The position numbers and the translations under genes were made by a program. Under the pieces are notes generated by a model. The model made no database searches. It saw only the letters and a list, made by a program, of their open reading frames with translations, and was not told the origin of the DNA. Below are positions 53,651 to 62,756 of a stretch of DNA of 64,000 nt, piece by piece. Origin of the DNA: Rouxiella chamberiensis (GTDB lineage Bacteria > Pseudomonadota > Gammaproteobacteria > Enterobacterales > Enterobacteriaceae); NCBI RefSeq assembly GCF_026967475.1, contig NZ_CP114058.1:2790001-2854000 (forward strand), given 5' to 3'. Every line of letters starts with the position of its first letter. Position 1 is the first letter of the stretch.

Positions 53651-53766
53651 AGTCAATGTGAGGTCGTGCTACCAGAATGAAAGCGACGGCGCTTCTGCGC
53701 TTGACTCGGGAAGACCAATTGTTGACTTCAACGGTCTGAAACCGGCGCGGCGGCGTGAAGTTGACT
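53651..53766. promoter_or_regulatory. Four TTGACT elements in the divergent kinase / phospho-lyase promoter region
   Basis: TTGACT occurs at 53701, 53722 and 53761 on the plus strand and at 53651-53656 on the minus strand. The first two are 21 bases apart, two helical turns, the spacing of AraC half-sites. The middle copy is part of a near-palindrome GTTGACTTCAAC. Chance would give about 0.1 copies in 271 bases. Confidence 0.45.
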
Positions 53767-53899
53767 CTGGCGTGCGGGAGTGAGGGCTCTGCGGTCAAGT
53801 TTTGTGGGCAGGCGCGGTGCATTATCGAGACAACTTCACTTGCCGGTCGATTAAGTCTGCCGGAAAAATTTAGCCGCATCCCGTCAGGAGATAATTAAC

Positions 53900-55213
53900 A
53901 TGCTGAAAACCAATGCTTTCGATGCTGCCGCCAGCGCAGACGTTTCACCTGCCGCACTTGAGATGATTGAACGCCGCCGCCGCTTGCTCGGCCCGGCCTA
54001 CCAGCTGTTTTACAAGAATCCGGTGCATCTGGTCCGCGGCGAAGGCGTGTGGGTCTTCGACGCCGACGGCAAACGCTATCTCGATGTCTACAACAATGTG
54101 CCCTCCGTGGGACACTGCCACCCACACGTGCTCGAGGCGTTGATCCGCCAGGCATCGACGCTGAACACCCATACTCGCTATCTGCACGACAACGTGCTTG
54201 ATTTCGCCGAAAAACTGGTTTCCACCATGCCGCCGGAGCTGAGTCAGGTGATGTTTACCTGCACCGGCAGTGAAGCCAACGATCTGGCGCTACGCATCGC
54301 CGAAGACTTTACCGGCGGTACCGGCGTTATCGTGACCGAATTCAGCTATCACGGCATGACCAAGGCGATTGCCGGTTTGTCGGCCTCGATGGGGCCGTAT
54401 GTGAAAGTGAACGGCGACGCCCGCGTGATCCCTGCCCCGATTCATAATCCGGCCAACCCTGCCGAGGTCGGCAAGAAATTTGCCGCCGACGTGCGCGCCG
54501 CGCTGGCTGACATGCGCCGCCACGGCATCAAGCCTGCGGCACTGATGATTGATACCTTCTTTACCAGCGACGGCGGTTTCTTTGATCCGGCAGGTTTCCT
54601 GAAAGAGGCTATCGATGAAATTCACAAGGCAGGCGCGCTGTATATTGCCGATGAAGTCCAGCCGGGTTATGGCCGTTCGGGCGAACACATGTGGGGCTTC
54701 CAGCGTCACGGCGTGCTGCCGGATATCGTCAGCCTCGGCAAGCCGATGGGCAACGGTCACCCGATGGCCGCCATTACCATCAAGCCGCACATTCTTGAGC
54801 GCTTCGGCAGCGAATCCAGCTATTTCAATACGTTCGGCGGCAACACCGTGTCTTCTGCCGTCGGTCTGGCGGTGCTGGAGGTGATTGAACAGGAAAACCT
54901 GATCCCGAGCGTGGGCCGTGCCGGCAAGGCGATTCTCGACGGCATCACCGAACTCGCCACCCGCTTCCCGGCTATCGGCAGCGTGCGCGGCGCGGGTCTG
55001 TTTGTCAGCGTCGATTTCACCACGCCGGAAGGCGAACCGGATTCGGCCACCGCGCTGGCGGTCGTCAATGCGCTGCGTGAAGAAGGCGTGCTGATTGGCG
55101 CATCCGGCCCGCACGCCAATATCCTGAAGATCCGCCCACCGCTGGTCTTTACCGCCGAGCACAGCCTGATTCTGGTCGAAAGTCTGGAAAAAGTGCTGGC
55201 CAAAATGTACTGA
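53900..55213 (+). CDS. Class III PLP enzyme, amino-alcohol phosphate phospho-lyase-like
   Basis: 437-residue fold-type I PLP enzyme. PLP binds Lys281 in VSLGKPMGNGHP, with Asp251 in IADEVQPGYGRSG. YLDVYNNVPSVGHCHP and NTHTRYLHDN are characteristic of the AGXT2L phospho-lyases for O-phosphoethanolamine and 5-phosphohydroxylysine rather than of transaminases. The reaction would release phosphate and ammonia, leaving an aldehyde. AGGAGA precedes the ATG. It is divergent from the kinase and 54 bases upstream of an ethanolamine-type permease. A plain omega-transaminase remains an alternative. Confidence 0.88.
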   Translation: MLKTNAFDAAASADVSPAALEMIERRRRLLGPAYQLFYKNPVHLVRGEGVWVFDADGKRYLDVYNNVPSVGHCHPHVLEALIRQASTLNTHTRYLHDNVLDFAEKLVSTMPPELSQVMFTCTGSEANDLALRIAEDFTGGTGVIVTEFSYHGMTKAIAGLSASMGPYVKVNGDARVIPAPIHNPANPAEVGKKFAADVRAALADMRRHGIKPAALMIDTFFTSDGGFFDPAGFLKEAIDEIHKAGALYIADEVQPGYGRSGEHMWGFQRHGVLPDIVSLGKPMGNGHPMAAITIKPHILERFGSESSYFNTFGGNTVSSAVGLAVLEVIEQENLIPSVGRAGKAILDGITELATRFPAIGSVRGAGLFVSVDFTTPEGEPDSATALAVVNALREEGVLIGASGPHANILKIRPPLVFTAEHSLILVESLEKVLAKMY

Positions 55214-55267
55214 TTTTCTCCGCCGGTACTGGCGGGCGTGCGGTTCATTCATCTTCAGGAGAGCAAC

Positions 55268-56631
55268 ATGACAACACAGCTTAAACCGACGCTGGGCACG
55301 CTACATCTGTGGGCCATCGCCGTCGGCCTGGTTATTTCCGGCGAATATTTTGGCTGGAGTTATGGCTGGGGCGTGGCCGGCACGCTCGGTTTTCTGGCGA
55401 CCACCCTGCTGGTCGCCACCATGTACACCTGTTTTATCTTCAGTTTTACCGAGTTGACCACCGCCATTCCGCATGCGGGCGGTCCGTTTGCCTACAGCCG
55501 ACGAGCCTTTGGAGAAACAGGTGGTCTGATTGCGGGCATGGCGACGCTGATTGAGTTCGTTTTCGCGCCGCCCGCCATTGCGCTGGCGATAGGTGCCTAC
55601 CTCAATGTGCAGTTTCCTCATCTCAATCCCAAAGTCGCCGCGCTCGGCGCGTATCTGCTGTTTATGGGACTGAATATTCTGGGGTGAAACTTGCCGCGCT
55701 GTTTGAACTGGTCGTCACGGTGCTGGCGGTTCTGGAATTGCTGGTGTTTATGGGCGTAGTCGCGCCCGGCTTCAGCGTCAGTAATTTCGTGCTCAACGGC
55801 TGGTCCGGCGGCAATCATTTCGGCATGACGGCGGTCTCGGGTATCTTCGCGGCCATCCCGTTTGCTATCTGGTTCTTCCTCGCGATTGAAGGCGCGGCGA
55901 TGGCGGCCGAAGAAGCCAAGGATCCGAAACGCACCATTCCCAAAGCCTATGTCAGCGGGATCCTGACACTCGTGGTGCTGGCAATCGGCGTAATGATCAT
56001 GGCCGGTGGCGCGGGTGACTGGAGCAAGCTCGCGAATATCAACGATCCGCTGCCGCAGGCGATGAAAATGGTGGTCGGCGAGCATTCGAGCTGGATGCAC
56101 ATGCTGGTGTGGATTGGCCTGTTCGGACTGGTCGCCAGCTTCCATGGCATTATTCTGGGCTATTCGAGACAGTTCTTTGCGCTGGCGCGGGCCGGATATC
56201 TTCCTGCCGGGCTGGCCAGGCTGTCGCGGTTCCAGACTCCGCATCGCGCCATTCTTCTCGGCGGAGTGATAGGCATTGCCGCGATATTCAGCGACGGCGT
56301 CATCAACCTGCAAGGCATGTCTCTGACCGCTGCGATGATTACGATGGCGGTTTTCGGCGCGATTGTCATGTATATCATGAGCATGCTCAGCCTGTTCAAG
56401 CTGCGCAAAACCGCGCCGGATCTAGTACGCAGTTTCCGTGCGCCGGGGTATCCGGTTGTGCCGGGTATCGCGCTCTTTCTCGCCGTGGTCTGTCTGATTG
56501 CGATGATAGGATTCAACCTCGAAATCGCCGGTATTTTTGTGGTGTTTATGCTGGTCGCCTACCTCTATTTCGGCGCGACCAAGGCGCAGCGCAATGCGGC
56601 AGCACCCGATGCGATGCTGTCGGGTGAATAA
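55268..56631 (+). CDS. Ethanolamine-type amino acid/amine permease (one base missing)
   Basis: APC-superfamily transporter of about 454 residues with 12 helices. It begins TLGTLHLWAIAVGLVISGEY, followed by FGWSYGWGVAG, the signature of the ethanolamine permease (Eat) branch. The ATG at 55268 has AGGAGA upstream. The frame breaks after LFMGLNILG in the G4 run near 55681-55684. One more G gives GLNILGVKLAALFELVVTV. Lying 54 bases after the phospho-lyase gene, it should import that pathway's substrate. A terminator follows. Confidence 0.88.
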
Positions 56632-56655
56632 CGCAATTCAGAAAGGAGAATGATG

Positions 56656-56685
56656 ATGGCCTGCCGATGCGCAGGCCATTTTTTT
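56656..56685 (+). terminator. Rho-independent terminator of the phospho-lyase / permease operon
   Basis: Stem ATGGCCTGC / GCAGGCCAT with a 6-base loop and seven Ts, 24 bases after the permease stop. Confidence 0.92.
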
Positions 56686-56715
56686 ATCGCCACTGTCAGT
56701 CGGACGACAATGCCC

Positions 56716-57636
56716 TTACAGCGCGTTTCGTTCGGCGGGCCACAGCCATGCCGCGCCGCGCACACCGCTGGAATCGCCGTGTTTGGCTTTCAGGATAGGC
56801 GTTTCGCATTCGCCGCCAAATACCCACTGACGGATGAGCAGCGGGAGGGTTTTATAAAGGCGATCGACATTGCTCATGCCGCCGCCCAGCACGATGGTGT
56901 CGGGGTCGAGCACGTTGATGATGCCAGCCAGCGCCTTCGCCAGTCGGCGTTCGTAGCGACCCAGCGCCAGTTCGGCCACGGGGTCGTCCTGCTCTACCAG
57001 CGCCATGATCTCAGAGCCTTTAAGCCGCGTGCCCGACAGTCGGAAGTAGTCTTCGGCGAAACCGGTTCCCGAAACGAAAGACTCGATGCAGCCTGCTTTA
57101 CCGCAGTAGCACGGCACTTCCTGCTGGAAGCGGATTTCGTCTTCATCCTGCCACGGCAGAGGATTATGGCCCCACTCGCCCGCGATGCCGTTACCGCCGG
57201 CATGGGCTTCGCCGTGCAGCGCAATCCCCGAGCCGCAGCCCGTGCCGATAATCACCGCAAAGACGGTTTTCTTGCCTTCGCCCGCGCCGTCGGTGGCTTC
57301 CGAGACCGCCAGACAGTTGGCGTCATTGGCGATGCGCACCTCGCGCCCGAGCAGCAACGCCAAATCTTCATCCAGTTTCTGCCCATTCAGCCACACCGAG
57401 TTGGCATTTTTCACTTTGCCGGTGAACGGCGAAAGGGTGCCGGGAATGCCAAGACCGATGCTGCCGCGATGGCCGGTATGCTGTTCGGCATCGTGAATCA
57501 GCCCTTCAATGGCTTTCAGGGTCCGCTGATAGTCATTGCGCGGGGTGTCTACACGTTTGCGAAACAGTTCATGGCCTTCTTCTGACAGGGCGATGACTTC
57601 AATTTTGGTGCCACCGAGATCGATTCCAATACGCAC
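56716..57636 (-). CDS. mak: Fructokinase (ROK family)
   Basis: Sugar kinase of 306 residues (E. coli Mak 302) that phosphorylates fructose, and mannose weakly. It starts [14 protein letters not shown] with the ATP-binding DLGGTK. The ROK zinc site is [12 protein letters not shown], and the catalytic Asp is in [29 protein letters not shown] is the conserved end. It is divergent from rdgC, as in E. coli, and marks the return to conserved gene order after the accessory block. Confidence 0.96.
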   Translation of the reverse strand: MRIGIDLGGTKIEVIALSEEGHELFRKRVDTPRNDYQRTLKAIEGLIHDAEQHTGHRGSIGLGIPGTLSPFTGKVKNANSVWLNGQKLDEDLALLLGREVRIANDANCLAVSEATDGAGEGKKTVFAVIIGTGCGSGIALHGEAHAGGNGIAGEWGHNPLPWQDEDEIRFQQEVPCYCGKAGCIESFVSGTGFAEDYFRLSGTRLKGSEIMALVEQDDPVAELALGRYERRLAKALAGIINVLDPDTIVLGGGMSNVDRLYKTLPLLIRQWVFGGECETPILKAKHGDSSGVRGAAWLWPAERNAL

Positions 57637-57833
57637 AAGCTTTCTCCATTGCCGGTTTTTTTATTTCTTAAGTCTATAACAATAATGGTCGCTTGCGGGG
57701 TTCAGCGCTCCGAAAAGGCTCTCTCTGCACAAGCGCATTTTTCTTAGGGACTGGAGCCGCTCAATTGGTTATCATGCCGCCCTGCTTACCATTTACACGC
57801 ACGCCGCGAGCGTGACGAGACAGGGATAACATC

Positions 57834-58747
57834 ATGTTATGGTTTAAAAATTTGCTGGTTTATCGCTTAAGCCGTGAAATCTCACTGTCTACCGACGAGA
57901 TGGAAAAACAGCTGAGTGCCTTCACCTTTACCCCTTGCGGCAGCCAGGATATGTCGAAAACCGGTTGGGTTTCCCCGATGGGTTCGCAGGGCGGCGATGC
58001 GCTGACTCACGTCAGTAACGGCCAGATCCTGATTTGCGCGCGCAAAGAGGAAAAATCCTGCCTTCGCCTGTCATCAAGCAAGAGTTGCAGGCAAAAATCG
58101 ACAAAATTGAAGGCGAGCAGCATCGCAAACTCAAGAAGACCGAAAAAGATTCGCTGAAAGACGAAGTGCTGCACACGCTGATGCCGCGCGCCTTTAGCCG
58201 TTTCAGTCAGACCTTCATGTGGATAGATACCGTCAACGGCCTGATTATGGTCGACGCAGGCAGCGCGAAAAAAGCCGAAGACATGCTGGCCCTGCTGCGC
58301 AAGAGCCTGGGCTCGCTGCCGGTGGTGCCGCTGACGATGGAAAGCCCTATCGAACTGACATTGACCGAATGGGTGCGCTCCGGCGAAACGCCTGCCGGTT
58401 TTGCCCTGCAGGATGAAGCCGAGCTGAAAGCCATTCTGGAAGAAGGCGGCGTGATCCGCTGCAAGAAGCAGGCGCTGGTCAGCGACGAGATTGCCAACCA
58501 CATTGAAAATGGCAAGCTGGTGACCAAACTGGCGGTTGACTGGCAGGAGCGCATTCAGGTGGTGCTGGCCGATGACGGCAGCATCAAACGTCTGAAGTTC
58601 GCCGATGTGATTCGTGAACAAAACGATGATATCGACCGCGAAGATTTCGGCGCACGTTTCGATGCCGATTTCATTCTGATGACGGGCGAACTGGCGGCGT
58701 TAATCAAGAATCTGGTTGAAGCACTGGGCGGCGAAGCCCAGCGCTAG
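57834..58747 (+). CDS. rdgC: Recombination-associated protein RdgC (one base missing)
   Basis: Ring-shaped double-stranded DNA-binding protein that limits RecA action. It starts [20 protein letters not shown]. The frame breaks after ICARKEEK in the A5 run at 58051-58055. One more A gives [20 protein letters not shown] and a continuous 304 residues (E. coli 303). The rest, including [20 protein letters not shown], is well conserved. It stands alone, divergent from mak. Confidence 0.94.
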
Positions 58748-58809
58748 GTCAGACTGGCGTCTGACAATACCACGGCGTTGCACGCGCACCTGGGGCGGCG
58801 TGCAACGCC
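58748..58809. repeat. Two tandem hairpins between rdgC and ppnP
   Basis: GTCAGAC / GTCTGAC with loop TGGC (58748-58765), then GGCGTTGCACGC / GCGTGCAACGCC with a 12-base loop (58774-58809). Both are perfect. No T tract follows, so they may be terminators of an unusual kind or barriers to 3' decay for the convergent genes. Confidence 0.6.
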
Positions 58810-58826
58810 TTGACCGTCATCCGCTA

Positions 58827-59116
58827 TTACTTGGACAGGTACTTGCAAAGGTATGAGCTGGTTTCAGGAACCTGAAGATTGAACTCGCTGTTTCCGGGCA
58901 CATAGAAAGTCTCACCCGCCGTGAAGGTTTGCCAGCCTTCGAACCCGGCAGCAGTACGGTCAGTGAACCGCTTACCACAGTCATCTCTTCAGGTTTGGCG
59001 GTACCAAAAGTGTACTCGCCCTTCACCATCACACCAACACTCAGTGCGCCGAGACTGTCGCTGTCAAAAGCGATCGACTTAACCTTGCCTTCAAAATACT
59101 CATTATTTTTCAACAT
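58827..59116 (-). CDS. ppnP: Pyrimidine/purine nucleoside phosphorylase PpnP (YaiE; one base missing)
   Basis: Small cupin enzyme that phosphorolyses nucleosides. The ATG at 59116 has AAGGA upstream and gives [19 protein letters not shown]. The frame breaks after TVLLPG at the C3 run 58944-58946. One more base gives [20 protein letters not shown] and the end SYLCKYLSK, 96 residues in all (E. coli 94). The stop then falls at 58827. In E. coli yaiE lies between rdgC and aroM, as here. Confidence 0.93.
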
Positions 59117-59205
59117 AAAATGGGTCCTTCGCGATAAATATTCAGTGTTCAGAAACTCCATCTTAGGGTCAGAAGACAGCCGCTGTCACTGATTATTATT
59201 GCCCT

Positions 59206-59235
59206 GTTTCTCACTGTTGCCAGAGGCTGAGAAAC
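59206..59235 (-). repeat. Hairpin downstream of the aroM-like gene
   Basis: Arms GTTTCTCA / TGAGAAAC around a 14-base loop, 3 bases past the stop. No T tract follows on the minus strand, so it is at best a weak terminator. Confidence 0.4.
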
Positions 59236-59238
59236 GCA

Positions 59239-59916
59239 TCACAGAAGCAGGTCGGCCGCGAGCTTGACCACCAGCGAATTTGAGAGCAGCACCGGCACAT
59301 CGAGATGCCGACGGATGAGGTCGACGTGACTGCGCCGATAGCCGATGCAATCGAGCAACACAATCTGTGCGCCCTGCGCCTTCAGCGACTGCGCCGCCAT
59401 CATCAGGGTGTGTTCATCGGCCTCGTACGGACTCGCCGTGGCATAGCAGGGAGGCGTAGCCAGCGCGCCCCACTTGCTGCTCTGATGGGTAATCTGCTCG
59501 ACCACCGGCACGACTATCCCGAGTTGATGCCCGCCGACAAGCCCGCTCATCAGCGGCGCAATGATGCGGTCCGGCTCAAGCAGCAGCGCCTGTCTGGTTT
59601 TCAGATGATGAAACACGCCGGTGCACAGCAGCAAAATCGTGCTGCACCCCTGGTGTTCCAGCTCGTCAATCTTTTGCTGCAACGCCGCTTCTACACGCGC
59701 CGATGCCAGGCGAACCTGCGTGCCGTCCAGAAGACGGGAAACCAGAATGTCCTCACCCGCGGCAGGCTCGAAGCGCGCGCGAATCTGCTCGCGAGTCAGC
59801 CCGTCGAGCAAGCCCGTATGGGTCACGCGGTCGCGGGGCAGATATTCATCCAGCAGCGGCATAATGTCGCTGCGAGGCGCCTGTCCGATGGTCAGCGTAG
59901 CAAAAGAGGTCATCAT
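59239..59916 (-). CDS. aroM: AroM family protein
   Basis: 225 residues, the E. coli AroM length. ATLTIGQAPRSDIMPLL opens the family fold, and LDVPVLLSNSLVVKLAADLL closes it. The function of AroM is unknown; the fold resembles the Asp/Glu racemase superfamily. Here Cys98 (LLLCTG) and Cys190 (LLDCIG) sit where that superfamily has its paired catalytic cysteines. In E. coli aroM is cotranscribed with aroL-yaiA. Here it ends an operon with an OPT transporter and a DUF1177 gene, 2 bases from the latter. ATG at 59916 or 59913. Confidence 0.88.
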   Translation of the reverse strand: MMTSFATLTIGQAPRSDIMPLLDEYLPRDRVTHTGLLDGLTREQIRARFEPAAGEDILVSRLLDGTQVRLASARVEAALQQKIDELEHQGCSTILLLCTGVFHHLKTRQALLLEPDRIIAPLMSGLVGGHQLGIVVPVVEQITHQSSKWGALATPPCYATASPYEADEHTLMMAAQSLKAQGAQIVLLDCIGYRRSHVDLIRRHLDVPVLLSNSLVVKLAADLLL

Positions 59917-59918
59917 GC

Positions 59919-60849
59919 TTAGTCTCGGCTTTGCAGGTGGCGCAGACTGCCGTAGAGCGACAGCAGCAGCTGGTATTCGTCGGCGTCATAGAACTGGCAG
60001 GTACCGCGACCAAATTCCTTGGCGACTTCCACGGCAAATTTCACCGCCAGCGCAATATCGGTTTCATGGCTCGCGCCTGTACCGCAGCCCGGCACCACGG
60101 ATTCCGCCGTGATTGCCACGCCGACAACCGGCACGGTTGTGGCGGTTGAAGGTTGCAGGATGCTGTTGAGGTGATGCACGCCGTTGCCGTAAGGCGTGAT
60201 GTCCTGCGTGGTAATCGGGAAGGTCACCGCCGGACGACCGCTGGTCATCTCCATAATCCGCAGCAAGTCTTCGGAGACGCGCAGGATATACCCCTCTTTC
60301 ACCGTCGGCGACAGCGCATAACCTTTATGGTTGATGATGCGGTTGCCTTTGGTGGTATCGATGGAGAGGATGGCGTCAACGCCGTCGACCACTTCGTTTT
60401 CATTCATGGTGACGTCATCGATAGGTGAATCCATGAAATCCACCGGATCATGCGGACGAGTCGGCGCGGTTCGGACAGATATGCGTCGTGATTATCACGT
60501 CTCCCGCCAGCACGTCGCCCTTGCGCTGCATTTCGGCCAGCTTGAGCGCGCTGCTGATGGCGGCAATCGCGCCGTCGGCATCGGAAACCACGCCAATGCG
60601 GGTCGGACGCGCGCCAATGCCACCCAGACGGCCGATAATGCCGAGCGTCGGGGCCTCGCCGCCACGCGTTTTACCGGTGCTGCCCGGAATAATGATATGC
60701 ACGAAATCGGTCGCGCCTTTTGCGCCGCTTACACGGTGCGTTGAGGCGGTTACGGACGGGTAGTCGTCAAAGAGATCGACGATGTCCTGTCCGCTGACGT
60801 GCGCATTGTCGATCAATTCAAATACGGTAAGGGTCTGAAGCAAACTCAT
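59919..60849 (-). CDS. DUF1177 family protein (one extra base)
   Basis: Protein of unknown function, about 309 residues after correction. The ATG at 60849 (GAGGAAG upstream) starts MSLLQTLTVFELIDNAHVSG. The frame breaks after THICPN. Removing one G of the GG at 60468-60469 (GAACCG read as GAACG on the minus strand) gives CPNAPTRPHDPVDFMDSP. It is rich in conserved-looking Asp, His and Cys (VSDADGA, TTHICP), suggesting a metal-dependent hydrolase, but this is a guess. It lies between an OPT transporter and AroM. Confidence 0.82.
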
Positions 60850-60914
60850 GTCATCTTCCTCTGAACGACGCGGCTGACGCCCAAGGCGCACAATCAAAGC
60901 AACCGCGTGAGTCC

Positions 60915-60929
60915 CCCCTCTTTGAGGGG
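60915..60929. repeat. GC-rich hairpin between the OPT and DUF1177 genes
   Basis: CCCCTC / GAGGGG with loop TTT, in the 178-base spacer of the operon, next to an AT palindrome AGCTA-TTAAT-TAGCT at 60948-60962. It could be an mRNA processing or attenuation element. Confidence 0.35.
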
Positions 60930-61027
60930 TGGGGTGTTTATTAATGTAGCTATTAATTAGCTATCAAAATCGCTCTTGCGAGCCCTGGTGTTGACGCAAT
61001 ACTGCCGTTGTCTGGTCCCGTGTGGGC

Positions 61028-62623
61028 CTACTTGCCTTTACTGCTGAAAATGGAGTTGAAGAAACTGTACAGCGCGTCACCGGCAATAAATCCGGCGGCC
61101 AGAATCTCCATCGGCGTGCGGCCCTTCTCACCCCAAATGCGAATGATGAGAATACGCAGCACAATGCCGAGCACGACCGCATAACCGGCCATCACGCTGT
61201 TTATCAGCAAGCCGGTGGCGAGCAGGACGCCGAGCTGGCGTTTCGGTCCACCGATTAACTGGATAATGGCCCCCGGAATGGCCCACAGCAGCAAGCTATG
61301 GGCGATACCCGGCTGCGCACCGGCCTGAATCGTCTTGGCATAGACGCGGGCGACGGGCGGCACCAAATCCTGGGCGAAGTAGCCGATATGGGCGAACCAG
61401 ACTACGGGAATGGCAATCAGGAAGGCGATGAGCGCGGCAAACAATTGAATGCGGCGTCCGGCCAGTTCCACCTCGAGATTCTTGCCGTAGCCGCGCAGGA
61501 TAAAGCCCGCTTTCAGGTCAAAGCCCATGTCGGCGAAGGCCGGACCGGTCGCAGCAGTGAAACCGGTGAGAATACACAGCGCGACCGGCGGGAAACCAAT
61601 CAGAATGCCGATGATAAGAGTGATAAGCGCCACCGCGAAGGCCGGGAACCAGCCGGAGTGCATCGCGGCGATGCCGACAATCAGTTCATGGAAGAAGGCG
61701 GCAAACGCGGCATAGAAAATAAAGGCTATCAGCATCGTCACCGGCATATCCGTGTAGAGGCCGCCCGCCAGCGCCAGCACGGCGGCAATGGCGATATAGC
61801 CGAACGCGCCCAGCCCCAGCGCCTTGCGAACTTCGGTACCGGATTGCGTAAACGCGGCATGGGTGTCGTTACGCTTGCTGCGGATCACCTGAATCACCTG
61901 GAACAGCGATACCAGCCCTGCGCCGACCATCATGCCGTGCGGAATATACATCGCATTGATATCTATACCGGCAATCGGTTGCGCATACGCGCGGATCAAC
62001 AGGCCGATGCCGAACATGCCGAGCGCCCAGATGTTGCCGATAAAGGCGGTGCCGAAGGCAGCCATCGGGATCTTGAGCATCGCGCCGCCCAGCCCGACCA
62101 CCACGCCAACCACCAGCAGCCAGGCCTGACGCCCGCCCCGGTCGCCGGCCTTGATAGCCTCGGCCGCCGCTACGCCCGGAGGCCACGCATTGCTGGCAGG
62201 AAAGACTTTGGTGTCAAACATGCGATACAGCAGATAGGCATCGAGCAGCATGGCGACCGACACGCCGAAAAACATCGGCAGAATAAGCTGGGGCTGGCCC
62301 ATGACATACGGAATGGCGATAGGCATCAGCAAACTGTTGGCCGCGCCAAAGGTAGCGGAAGAGATAACGGTTTGCGCGAGATTCTGGGTATGAATGGAAC
62401 GATAACGCTGAAAGGCTTTCATCGGCACACGCGCCAGCAGCATGGCAAACAGTGCGCCGATGATAGAGGTGTTGGGCGTAACGCCGAGTGTGGTAATCAA
62501 CTGGACGCCAATAATGGCGCCTAAAATGGAAAGCAGAATCATGACGGTCAGCGTGCCGATTTCTTTTAACGGATTATAACTTCCGTCGGCGAGCTTGCCG
62601 TCATTGCCGGTGTTGCCTGTCAT
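61028..62623 (-). CDS. OPT family oligopeptide transporter
   Basis: Polytopic membrane protein of 531 residues with about 14 helices. The OPT family imports small peptides or metal chelates with protons. NPLKEIGTLTVMILLSILGA begins the first helix. PMKAFQRYRSIHTQNLAQTV and FPASNAWPPGVAAAEAIKAG are typical of the bacterial OPT branch. The ATG at 62623 has AGGGGA upstream; the frame opens 17 codons earlier. It is the first structural gene of an operon with DUF1177 and AroM genes, behind an IclR gene. The substrate is unknown. Confidence 0.9.
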   Translation of the reverse strand: MTGNTGNDGKLADGSYNPLKEIGTLTVMILLSILGAIIGVQLITTLGVTPNTSIIGALFAMLLARVPMKAFQRYRSIHTQNLAQTVISSATFGAANSLLMPIAIPYVMGQPQLILPMFFGVSVAMLLDAYLLYRMFDTKVFPASNAWPPGVAAAEAIKAGDRGGRQAWLLVVGVVVGLGGAMLKIPMAAFGTAFIGNIWALGMFGIGLLIRAYAQPIAGIDINAMYIPHGMMVGAGLVSLFQVIQVIRSKRNDTHAAFTQSGTEVRKALGLGAFGYIAIAAVLALAGGLYTDMPVTMLIAFIFYAAFAAFFHELIVGIAAMHSGWFPAFAVALITLIIGILIGFPPVALCILTGFTAATGPAFADMGFDLKAGFILRGYGKNLEVELAGRRIQLFAALIAFLIAIPVVWFAHIGYFAQDLVPPVARVYAKTIQAGAQPGIAHSLLLWAIPGAIIQLIGGPKRQLGVLLATGLLINSVMAGYAVVLGIVLRILIIRIWGEKGRTPMEILAAGFIAGDALYSFFNSIFSSKGK

Positions 62624-62756
62624 AAAATCCCCTGATGTTGGCGAAAAATGCAATGTTTCCCGGTGTTGGCGCACAGAGGTGCCGAGTGAAATGCACCTGA
62701 TGTATCTGCGCTCTTATTTTTTTAATATTGTTATTGTTATTGGGTGCGTTACCGGT

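Noticed and set aside
61298..62524. Plus-strand open frame of 408 codons opposite the OPT gene
   Set aside because: Shadow of a GC-rich membrane protein gene; composition rich in Arg, Gln and His as in other shadows here.
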